Source: Lenzites betulinus (lineage: Eukaryota; Basidiomycota; Agaricomycetes; Polyporales; Polyporaceae). From it: a stretch of 64,000 bases of DNA. The stretch is from assembly GCA_022264855.1 (NCBI GenBank), contig JABYQU010000074.1, forward strand, positions 1-64,000, written 5' to 3'. A model generated the notes under the pieces. The model saw nothing but the letters and a program-made list of their open reading frames with translations, searched no databases and was not told the origin of the DNA. The position numbers and the translations under genes are program-made. Each line of letters begins with the position of its first letter. Position 1 is the first letter of the stretch. Below are positions 56,667 through 64,000 of the stretch, piece after piece.

Positions 56667-57859
56667 GCGAACTAGTAAGTGATGTACTGCACACCACGAC
56701 AATGCCTTGATCTAATCGCGTGCTCGAAAGGCGCATGGGAGGCAACCCTATCGCGACATGGCCAGAACGGAACCCAATCAAGGTGTGTTGAGCGTGGTAT
56801 GGGAGACTCGCGAGGACTGCCCTCATCACCCGCGAGTTGGCCACAGGTCGACGCTTGCCTACAGCGAGCTACCTACTCCAAGCGTTGTCCCAGCGGAGCG
56901 ACCCCTTTGATTCCTACACGGACGATGGCCCCCTCGACCGAATAGATGCACACACAGTAGTCTGGCTGCTTGATCCTGCCACGCGGTGAGTCCGCTCCGC
57001 CCACACCGGCAATCCTCTCGTGGGCCTGGGCGCGCAGTCACTCCGGCTTGGAGGGCAGGCACGGAGGCTCGGCGCGGAGGCCAGGCGTGACAGCGGGGCG
57101 CGGTGGGCGGGCGCGGAGGTTATTGATGTGTCGCAGGAAGTACAGTTTGGACGTCTGGGACTTGGGCGGGAACGGTGCTCACGCCAATGCCCCTCGCATC
57201 GTCCCTCTCGTGCGACGTGTTCTGTGGTACGGGGCTATTGAGCCCGTGTGATAGTTTCGACTTCTGCGCCTAGACATTAGCGCGATGTGCGAGGGCGTAG
57301 CTCACCAGGTACTGAATGTACATTATATTAGTGGAGAAGTTTGAGGTTTAACGAAGAGTTGAACCTCGGTTTCCTGATTACGATGATCTCTGAATGCGTG
57401 GGTTTACCGTTCGTGCTAATCCGTCGATCAACCCGGGGTTTACGCGCACGGTCAACGTGGGGTCCGTAAATGCAAAAGCCAGTAAAAATTTGGGTTGAAC
57501 CTTGGAATATATGTAAACAGACTCGTTGATCATGAGGCATGAAGAACAGTGCCAATTATCCGCCTTTTTAAATGATCATGTTCAACCTTCTTGGGTATCT
57601 ATTAATGAGATATATTTAACAAACTAAAACAGGTCCCTGGCAGTCTGCTGGCAATGGTACTTCACTCCGCGCGGGCAGGCGACCCTTAGCGGTGAAGTAG
57701 TAAGCGCCCTATCTCCGATCTGGACTTTAGAGCATCTACGCGTCGCGTCGCGTTCAGTCACAGTCACTCGTGTCGCGTCGCGTCGCGTCTCTCGGCCAAT
57801 CTCTAGTGGCAGCCACTTCCTAACCTCCTTTCTTAGTCGCAGCCCTATAGCAGTAATGC
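56667..57859. other. Between KDZ end and Gypsy pol: exon-like piece, then probable 3' LTR region
   Basis: 56,790-56,983 reads openly as ARTALITRELATGRRLPTAS...DRIDAHTVVWLLDPATR before a gtgagt donor; it could be an exon of an unknown gene. On the minus strand the Gypsy 3' end requires an LTR in about 57,300-57,815. A pyrimidine tract CCTAACCTCCTTTCTT (57,819-57,834), purine-rich on the coding strand, could be the polypurine tract next to it. Short GTCGC repeats occur at 57,742-57,800. LTR borders cannot be fixed because the other LTR is outside the window. Confidence 0.35.
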
Positions 57860-59962
57860 TTAAGTCTTGGCCTTCCTTGGCTTCTTAGGCAGTGATTGCC
57901 AATCGTTCACGCCCATCAATTGGCAGTATCCATCGAGAGCAGCAAGTTCCTTGCAGTTGTCGTATGATTCCCAGGTATGGTCACCTAGCGTCCATCGTAC
58001 GTGGAATCGGCATTTATTGCCCTGCCACTCGTGGCCAATGATCTCGTCGACTAACCACTCAGTGCTATCATCCGCACCCAAGTCATAAAACGCTCGTGCT
58101 TCCCTATGCGGAAATATAGCGTCATCATTGGGCTCGTGAGGCCGAAGCAATGACACGTGAAATCGAGGATGTATCCTCCTTGCGGTCATTTCTGGCGGTA
58201 AGTCCAGCACGTAGCTGGACGTCTCGGGATATGCTTCCGTGACTCGGAATGGCCCAATGTATTTTGGCACTAACTTCCTAGCTCTGCCCTTGGGCACCGA
58301 TAGATTCTTGGTGGATAAATAGGCCTGATCGCCTACCGCATACGTTGCTCCAACAGTTCTATGCTTGTTCGCATAGTGGGTCTGAGCTACTCGAGCCTCT
58401 ATTATAGCATCGTGGGCTGCCTCAACATTCGCACGCGCCCTCGCTGCAAATTCGCGTACTCCAGCAAACGGTGAATCCGTGCTTATGCCGTTCATCGATC
58501 TAGGCAAGTAGCCATAATTGAGCTCGAACGGAGCGAACTTGGTGGTGGCACTAGATGCCGAATTCAGAGCGAATTCTACCAGAGGCAGCTTGTGATACCA
58601 GTCTAGTTGGTCGGGGGCTACACTGGATCGCAATATCTGGGTCACCGACCGAATGGTCCGTTCACTTAACCCATCCGTTTGGGGATGAAACGCGGTGGAC
58701 ATAAGCAATTTTGCTCCCATGAGCCGATGAAGCTCTCTCCAAAATTTGGAGGTGAATTTGCTATCCCTGTCCGAGACAATGGACTCTGGGATCCCGTGTA
58801 ACCGCACAATTTCGCGGAGGTATATGACGGCTAGTTCAGCCGCAGTGTCGGTAGTCCGTATCGGAATCAAGTGGACCATAGAGGTCAGCCTGTCTACGAC
58901 TACCCAAATGTAATCGCATCCGAACGCGACCGGAAACGGCCCCACAAAATCCATTGATATGGACTCCCAAGGCCGCCGCGGCACCGGCAGGCTGTGAAGT
59001 AGCCCTGCCGGCTTCTGGGTCGAGGCCTTCGCAGTGTGGCAGATACCACAAGTGGTACAGAATTTGTCTACGTCTCGTCTCAAGGTAGGCCACCAGAACC
59101 ATCTTCGGATGTATTCTGATGTCCGTTGCGGCCCTAAATGGCCCAGCGTAGTATGCGCTCGATCCAGAAGCAATTCCGGAATCATCCGGCGGTTGAATAG
59201 TGCCCTGGGGATGCATAGCACTTCTTCATAGTCACGATTCTTCGTGTATATTAGCCCATCCTGATGTCGAAAATTTCGATGGTGGTCTGGCTGTTCCAGA
59301 ATTTTCCGAAATGTGGTGTCCTGACTATATCCATGTCTGATGGACTTCATAAGTCCATCTTCCGATTCAAGGTACGGGCGTAACGGTGGCCCACTCGTAA
59401 GCGATTCAGCTAGGGTCGGATTGACATCATCGGTGCACGATTCCATCGATGCGGGCTCCGGCTGATGCAATGCATACTGAGCCGCTTCATCCTGCCGAGC
59501 TTCCACTGGCTCCTTCAATCTACGGGCGGCTTCTTCCGCAGCCATCAAGGCCATTTTCTTGGCTGTATGTCGTATAATTCGGCCAGCGCTCAACTCCAGT
59601 ATTCGAGACTGAGGCAGGTCGTCTCTATCGGGATCTAGCCGTGCATCGGCATTGGCGTATTCGTATTCCTCGAACTCATCATGGGATTCATCCATTTCAT
59701 GGTATCTCGACAGGCAATCCGCGACCTTATTAAGGCGACCAGGTATATACGATATAGTATAGTCGAATCGCGACAGGTATTCATACCATCGAATCTGCCT
59801 ATTATTTGGCCGGGGCACTCCCTTGAGAAATTCTAACGCTCGATGGTCGGTTACTATACGGATTTTCCGTCCTAGCAACTTGTCTTCCCACTTCAACAGC
59901 CCTTCTAATATGGCTAGAGCTTCTTGCTCGTAAGTTCGGTACGCCCGTTGGGCACTAGTCAC
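57860..59962 (-). CDS. Gypsy pol, C-terminal part: RNase H, integrase, chromodomain
   Basis: About 700 residues. The rest of RNase H comes first (YRTYEQEALAILEGLLKWED, TDHRALEFLKG). Then the integrase zinc domain (HTTLGHLG ... CTTCGICHTAK) and the DDE core: Asp in SISMDFVGPF, Asp in ESIVSDRDSKF, Glu in GLSERTIRSVTQ. A spacer ends PRFHVSLLRPHEPND, and the chromodomain-like end is WLVDEIIGHEWQGNKCRFHVRWT...HTWESYDNCKEL. Integrase inserts the cDNA; the chromodomain can direct it to modified chromatin. The upstream frame joins at 59,961 by a one-base slip: AAGAAG is followed by TG where relatives have ATG, so one A seems to be missing. The frame shown has no ATG start of its own (it opens with GTG). 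Confidence 0.9.
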   Translation of the reverse strand: MTSAQRAYRTYEQEALAILEGLLKWEDKLLGRKIRIVTDHRALEFLKGVPRPNNRQIRWYEYLSRFDYTISYIPGRLNKVADCLSRYHEMDESHDEFEEYEYANADARLDPDRDDLPQSRILELSAGRIIRHTAKKMALMAAEEAARRLKEPVEARQDEAAQYALHQPEPASMESCTDDVNPTLAESLTSGPPLRPYLESEDGLMKSIRHGYSQDTTFRKILEQPDHHRNFRHQDGLIYTKNRDYEEVLCIPRALFNRRMIPELLLDRAHTTLGHLGPQRTSEYIRRWFWWPTLRRDVDKFCTTCGICHTAKASTQKPAGLLHSLPVPRRPWESISMDFVGPFPVAFGCDYIWVVVDRLTSMVHLIPIRTTDTAAELAVIYLREIVRLHGIPESIVSDRDSKFTSKFWRELHRLMGAKLLMSTAFHPQTDGLSERTIRSVTQILRSSVAPDQLDWYHKLPLVEFALNSASSATTKFAPFELNYGYLPRSMNGISTDSPFAGVREFAARARANVEAAHDAIIEARVAQTHYANKHRTVGATYAVGDQAYLSTKNLSVPKGRARKLVPKYIGPFRVTEAYPETSSYVLDLPPEMTARRIHPRFHVSLLRPHEPNDDAIFPHREARAFYDLGADDSTEWLVDEIIGHEWQGNKCRFHVRWTLGDHTWESYDNCKELAALDGYCQLMGVNDWQSLPKKPRKAKT

Positions 59963-61398
59963 TTCTTTGACATGAATCCGGCAGGTCTACACGTTTGCCA
60001 ATCTTGGCCTTGGCCATATACAGCTCCAATTCCATATAATGAAGCGTCACAAATCAGCCAAATGGGTTCAGGCTTGTCCGGGTCGATAGGCCTTAGAATA
60101 GGCACTTTACATGCCAGCGCTTTGATTGATTCGAAACACTTGTCATGCAGAGCACGCCATATAAACGGCCGATCGTTATGTACCATGTCCGATAGCGGCG
60201 CGGTGTACGAGGTCACGTCAGGCATGAAATGTGCCAAATAGTTTACTAGTCCTAGAAATCGTTGGACGTCGTGATATGACCTTGGCGTCCGCCAACTACG
60301 TATACGACTCATCTTGTCGGTATCGGCATGGAGCCCTCGGTCATCAATTCGATGGCCAAGGCAATCCAAACTCTTTGAGAACAGATCGCATTTTTTGCGA
60401 CTCAGGTACAGCTTCGCTTTGCGGAGCGCCTCAAACACCAGCCCCAAGTGCTCTTCATGCTCGGCCTTCGTATTGGAAAAGACGAATATATCATCTAAGT
60501 ATACGTGAACAAACCGGCCTATGAACTCACGAAAAATCGTGGTCATCAGCCGTTGGAACGTCGACGGTGCATTAGTATCCCCTTGTTGCATAACTTCGCT
60601 CACAAACGTCCCAAAGGGCGTCGCAAACGCGGTTTTCCATATATCCGCCGCAATAATGCGAACCTGCTCGTAAGCATCGGATAGATCAATCTTAGAGCGG
60701 TATTTCGCTCGAGCTACATCCATACGGATCTGATCCTGATCAGGGAACGGGGTCAAATCATGAACCGTGTTGTCATTACGCTGTCTTGCGTCGATGACTG
60801 TCCTTAACTTGCCATCCTTCTTGGCTACGCATAGTAACGGCGCCGCTTGAGGCACAGTGGCAGGCTTCCACCATCCCGCCTTAACATAACGGTTAATTTT
60901 GGCGAGAAGCTCCGTTTTTATAGACTCTGCGCATCTAGGCAAATGATACTTGTAGGTTTTTTGTTCGTCGATGAGTGGAATTTTGTGGTCCACCTCCCGG
61001 AATGGGGGCAACTCCTCTGGTGGAGGCCTCATAATATCTTCCGTGGCCTTATACCACTTGGTCCTGAGCCTGTCTAGCTCTGCATCTTCATTCTCCACCA
61101 CCGTAGCCATATGGCTGCTTGGCGTCTGTAACTCTTCCCATTGCCCTACTGCAATTTGTTCCATCACTTGGCCAATTCGGCGTTGTCGTTCATCCTTGGC
61201 TCCTTTTAGCCGGTGCGTGGACGAATGCAGAGTAGGAGGCATCTCCTCATTGATTATGGGGGGCAAGCTGTCTCTTGCTCGTCCTTGGTGTCGAACTGGA
61301 ATAGATACGGCTGTCTTGCCGTTCCCTCCCCTTTCCATAATCGACTCATCATATGCATGACGCGTCTGGGAGGGCTCCACCTTCGTGGATAGCGCCAT
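59959..61398 (-). CDS. Gypsy pol, reverse transcriptase and start of RNase H
   Basis: 479 residues from ATG 61398. Linker, then the RT core: WWKPATVPQAAPLLCVAKKDGKLRTVIDARQRN, KIDLSDAYEQVRI (first catalytic Asp), AFATPFGTFVSEVMQQGDTNAPSTFQRLM, VHVYLDDIFVFS (YLDD catalytic box), CLGHRIDDRGL, FLGLVNYLAHFMPD. It ends in the first RNase H motif ICDASLYGIGAVYG. The ATG lies two codons after an in-frame TAG that ends gag-protease, so it may be translated by readthrough or reinitiation. Confidence 0.92.
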   Translation of the reverse strand: MALSTKVEPSQTRHAYDESIMERGGNGKTAVSIPVRHQGRARDSLPPIINEEMPPTLHSSTHRLKGAKDERQRRIGQVMEQIAVGQWEELQTPSSHMATVVENEDAELDRLRTKWYKATEDIMRPPPEELPPFREVDHKIPLIDEQKTYKYHLPRCAESIKTELLAKINRYVKAGWWKPATVPQAAPLLCVAKKDGKLRTVIDARQRNDNTVHDLTPFPDQDQIRMDVARAKYRSKIDLSDAYEQVRIIAADIWKTAFATPFGTFVSEVMQQGDTNAPSTFQRLMTTIFREFIGRFVHVYLDDIFVFSNTKAEHEEHLGLVFEALRKAKLYLSRKKCDLFSKSLDCLGHRIDDRGLHADTDKMSRIRSWRTPRSYHDVQRFLGLVNYLAHFMPDVTSYTAPLSDMVHNDRPFIWRALHDKCFESIKALACKVPILRPIDPDKPEPIWLICDASLYGIGAVYGQGQDWQTCRPAGFMSKK

Positions 61399-61404
61399 GC
61401 TCTC

Positions 61405-64000
61405 CTATTGGGCCGGCTTGGCCTTAACGGGAGGGCGCGTTCCACGCCTCACCTCCTTCGAGTCCTGAGCATCTATTGGCTCCTTGAATAGCGGTATAAC
61501 CGTTCCTCGGACCACTATTTGGTCTTGTCCAAAATCTAGGAGCACTCCATGCTCTCGACAGAACACTGTGCCCAATATGGCATCATATCGGTCTATGTCG
61601 ACCACATCGAAATAATGTTCCTTTTTGACAGGGCCGACCGCCAATATCGCCCTGGCTCCGAAATTTATTCGTGTCTTACTGCCCTTAGTGCCCAATTGAA
61701 GCCCCACAGGCTCTTTCAAATCAACCCTGCTTGCCTTGCAGATGTACGCAAATTCCAGGGTGATCGAGTCAGTGGTGCACCCAGAGTCAAACAGCACTAG
61801 TGCTTTAACGCCATTGATCCACAATTCCGCGCACAATGTGCGCTGACTGTCCGGCCGGCGTCGCGGCTGGTCTCCATCGTTCGTGGCTCGTCGTACTTTG
61901 GCATCATACAGCCAGGCATGCCGTAATCCCTTGTCTCTAGCTATAGCCATACTATTGAGCCGTTCAATGTCCTCGCCACTTGTGGCCGGCAGTGTCTCTA
62001 TCCTCATCGCGCCGAATAACACCGCGCCTCCATAATTGTAATCATTCACTGGCGATATCGCCCCCTCCCCTTCACTCTCATACTGGGATCCACCGTAACC
62101 CGGCTCCGATTGTGGGTATTCATCCTCATCAGGATATGGGGCCTCATCCATAAGCCGTTCGGCTTCGTATTCGCCAGCATCGGCAGGCTCTTCCTGTAGG
62201 GTATCTACGGCCCTCGGGCCCCCTGTCTCATGATCAGACGTATCATCGACCACTCTTTGGGCGAACATTTTGGGCCCATTGGCACCGCGCTGGCCGAATT
62301 TTGGACAAGCGGGGTCCGCCGCGTAGTGACCGATCTGACCACAGGCAAAGCATTTCACTGCTGCCTTGGACGTAACCGGCTTGTCAGGTTTCGCCACAGG
62401 GTTATTAACCGCAGCGGGCGTAGCATTCGCGCCGGCAGACGGTCTAATTCCCACATTTGCTCCTCGATAACCCCGTCGTCCAAACCCCTTAGATCCGTGG
62501 TGACTGGGCCGAGCCGTAATCTTATCGACATCCTCCTTTGGCCGACTGGCCTTATTGTCCCCAGCACTTTTGCTGTTGCTTGTCGACGCAGTTCCCGAAG
62601 CACGAGACTTGCGGCGCATTGCCATAGACCGTGAATTCTGCTCCAAATCGAGCGCCGCTTGATATAGCTCGGTTAACGAGTTATACTGCACGGACAATCC
62701 GTTATATACCGTGAGGAGCTCCTCATATCGGTCAGGCAATGCGTCCATAAATCGTTGTCTTTGCTGAAACTGCGTGGGTGTCTCCCACATGTGCTCTGCG
62801 TGATACAGCAGTCGTTCATACAAGGACGCTACCCCGCCCTTATCAGCGCTGTATTGCAAATGCTCGAATTCATGAGCAGCGACCATATGGATGTCCCGAT
62901 GTATAAACCGGCGATACAAGCCGACGATGGCCTCGTCAAACCACCAATCACGTTTATCACGTGAAGGGGATCGAATGGTATTCTGAAACCAGGTGGCTGC
63001 GTCGCCGCCCAGACAGGTGCCTAGTATTCGCACTCGATCCCCGTCCAACTCAGGACCTGTAATTCGTAACGTACTAAAGTATTCCAGTAGATTCTGGAGC
63101 CATACTATAAACCCATCCGGGTCATCCTTGCCCTCAAAAGCTTTGGGCACCGCCAATTTGGCTACTTTAAGATATGCTGGCGGCGCCGTGGTAGGTGAGT
63201 CGGCTACCGATTCTTGAATCATGTCCAATATACGTTGGACGCCTTGTATATCCCTGGGTCCGTTTCCAGGCACAAGGTAGGCCAGATCGTCCCGTCCAGC
63301 CATAGCACCTGGCGTTTGCCCCGCCGCTGAGCTCATCCGATTGTCCGGAAATCGAGAAGGAGCCATGGATCGGCGGGGCCGTAAGGGGTCCGCTCTAGCG
63401 AATACAGAAATCGAAGGCAGGGTGGTGCGCCGGAATGGCGTAGTGGAAGCGGACGATTCATCGCGGCCTTCCGCGGCTCCCGTACGTCTACGGCGCAAAT
63501 TAGCGGAGTCGAATGCCACGCTTCTTCGTGGCTCTGGAATGTCAAGCGGGCTACGAGTGGTTGTAGCCGACAATAACGGCGTGTTATTGGGCGGAGCAGG
63601 CGCACTTCTGGAGGGCCCAGACACGTCGGACCTAGTTAATCCAGCTGCGGCTAGCCGTTGGAGCCGGCCGTGTTTCAGCCTTTCATGAGGATCAACGTCC
63701 TCGTCCGACTGTCCTGCTTCCGAGGCAGCGTCCAATAATTCCCCTTCTACCTCATCCTCCTCGTCCCGATGCCATTGCCTAGGAGATCCCTGGGAAGCAT
63801 CTGCCGCGGGCGTTTCAACATGCACATCAGCATATCCTTCCGGGATGTCTCCATCTTCGCCGTCTTCGGCGATTCTTCCAAGTAGGTCGGATACTTGAGC
63901 ATTGAGCTCGTCTTCTGCTCGTTGCACTTCCAGGCGCAGCGTCGAAAATCTGCGTCTCGACGCCTGTAACAATGATACCAGCTGAAGTGCTGACGACTGG
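61405..64000 (-). CDS. Gypsy gag and aspartic protease, 5' end outside window
   Basis: The frame is open from the right edge; the first triplets are not a start. Order: charged N-terminal coil (EVQRAEDELNAQVSDLLGRI), disordered Arg/Pro-rich part, capsid domain (AFEGKDDPDGFIVWLQNLLEYF, LGTCLGGDAATWFQNTI, FIHRDIHMVAAHEFEHLQY), zinc knuckle CFACGQIGHYAADPAC (about 62,310-62,360), acidic linker, and protease with the active site ALVLFDSGCTTDSI (about 61,785) and the later ILGTVFCREHG. It ends with CAA TAG GAG at 61405-61407, in the same frame as reverse transcriptase. Confidence 0.9.
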   Translation of the reverse strand, partial: QSSALQLVSLLQASRRRFSTLRLEVQRAEDELNAQVSDLLGRIAEDGEDGDIPEGYADVHVETPAADASQGSPRQWHRDEEDEVEGELLDAASEAGQSDEDVDPHERLKHGRLQRLAAAGLTRSDVSGPSRSAPAPPNNTPLLSATTTRSPLDIPEPRRSVAFDSANLRRRRTGAAEGRDESSASTTPFRRTTLPSISVFARADPLRPRRSMAPSRFPDNRMSSAAGQTPGAMAGRDDLAYLVPGNGPRDIQGVQRILDMIQESVADSPTTAPPAYLKVAKLAVPKAFEGKDDPDGFIVWLQNLLEYFSTLRITGPELDGDRVRILGTCLGGDAATWFQNTIRSPSRDKRDWWFDEAIVGLYRRFIHRDIHMVAAHEFEHLQYSADKGGVASLYERLLYHAEHMWETPTQFQQRQRFMDALPDRYEELLTVYNGLSVQYNSLTELYQAALDLEQNSRSMAMRRKSRASGTASTSNSKSAGDNKASRPKEDVDKITARPSHHGSKGFGRRGYRGANVGIRPSAGANATPAAVNNPVAKPDKPVTSKAAVKCFACGQIGHYAADPACPKFGQRGANGPKMFAQRVVDDTSDHETGGPRAVDTLQEEPADAGEYEAERLMDEAPYPDEDEYPQSEPGYGGSQYESEGEGAISPVNDYNYGGAVLFGAMRIETLPATSGEDIERLNSMAIARDKGLRHAWLYDAKVRRATNDGDQPRRRPDSQRTLCAELWINGVKALVLFDSGCTTDSITLEFAYICKASRVDLKEPVGLQLGTKGSKTRINFGARAILAVGPVKKEHYFDVVDIDRYDAILGTVFCREHGVLLDFGQDQIVVRGTVIPLFKEPIDAQDSKEVRRGTRPPVKAKPAQ

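Larger units (their letters stand above)
57860..64000 (-). mobile_element. Ty3/Gypsy LTR retrotransposon (chromovirus type), cut by right window edge
   Basis: Coding order read on the minus strand is gag, protease, reverse transcriptase, RNase H, integrase, chromodomain, the Ty3/Gypsy order. Gag is still open at base 64000, so the 5' LTR lies outside. Two breaks exist: an in-frame TAG between protease and reverse transcriptase, and a one-base slip between reverse transcriptase and RNase H. Confidence 0.93.

Noticed and set aside
57300..57859. Exact 3' LTR borders of the Gypsy element
   Set aside because: The 5' LTR is outside the window, so no second copy is available to fix the ends.
1..64000. 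CRISPR arrays, rRNA or tRNA genes
   Set aside because: No regularly spaced repeat-spacer pattern, no rRNA-like segment and no convincing tRNA cloverleaf seen; the window is eukaryotic.

Overview
The window looks like an agaricomycete (mushroom-forming basidiomycete) nuclear genome. The evidence is dense short GT-AG introns of about 45-60 bp, fungal host genes (ribonucleotide reductase small subunit, an RBG1/DRG GTPase, a KCH-type potassium transport protein) and transposon families typical of these fungi (Plavaka/Tnp2, KDZ with a CxC2 domain, MULE, chromodomain Ty3/Gypsy, Tad-like LINEs). I cannot name the genus. Exon joins were worked out by eye.

Layout. 1-3.4 kb: a LINE on the minus strand, running off the left edge. 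4.3-8.3 kb: three host genes (F-box/LRR-like, NFKBIL1-like coiled coil, tail-anchored coiled coil). 8.4-12.45 kb: Plavaka-type transposase, then 1.1 kb of C-rich satellite and about 1 kb of non-coding DNA. 14.7-24.9 kb: the conserved host block. It holds two divergently transcribed RNR small-subunit paralogs sharing a 430-bp promoter with four ACGCGT boxes, RBG1, KCH with a coding minisatellite, and an unrecognised gene. 25.4-31.3 kb: a decayed LINE split by a MULE (217-bp TIRs, 9-bp target duplication) and by a small MITE. 32.3-35.3 kb: an array of paired hairpins next to a broken gag-like gene. 35.8-46.7 kb: unrecognised multi-exon genes, several with complete exon models. 47.6-56.7 kb: a KDZ transposase gene split by two related fold-back elements of about 2.5 and 2.6 kb. 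57.9-64 kb: a chromovirus-type Ty3/Gypsy element running off the right edge.

Main points of interest. (1) The two fold-back elements sit in the same KDZ gene at nearly identical 12-bp palindromic targets (TGTTG-TA-CAACA and TGATG-TA-CAACA). Removing each element with one TA restores the KDZ reading frame exactly. Their ends are about 600-bp inverted repeats packed with hairpins shared by both copies, and they encode no recognisable protein. (2) At 32.28-32.84 kb, hairpins with a constant loop (RAATATRA) and changing but complementary stems alternate with a second hairpin class, which suggests a structured RNA or DNA array. (3) The RNR pair looks like an inverted duplication under G1/S (MBF-like) control. 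(4) Several transposon genes are broken by single G-to-A or C-to-T type stop codons.
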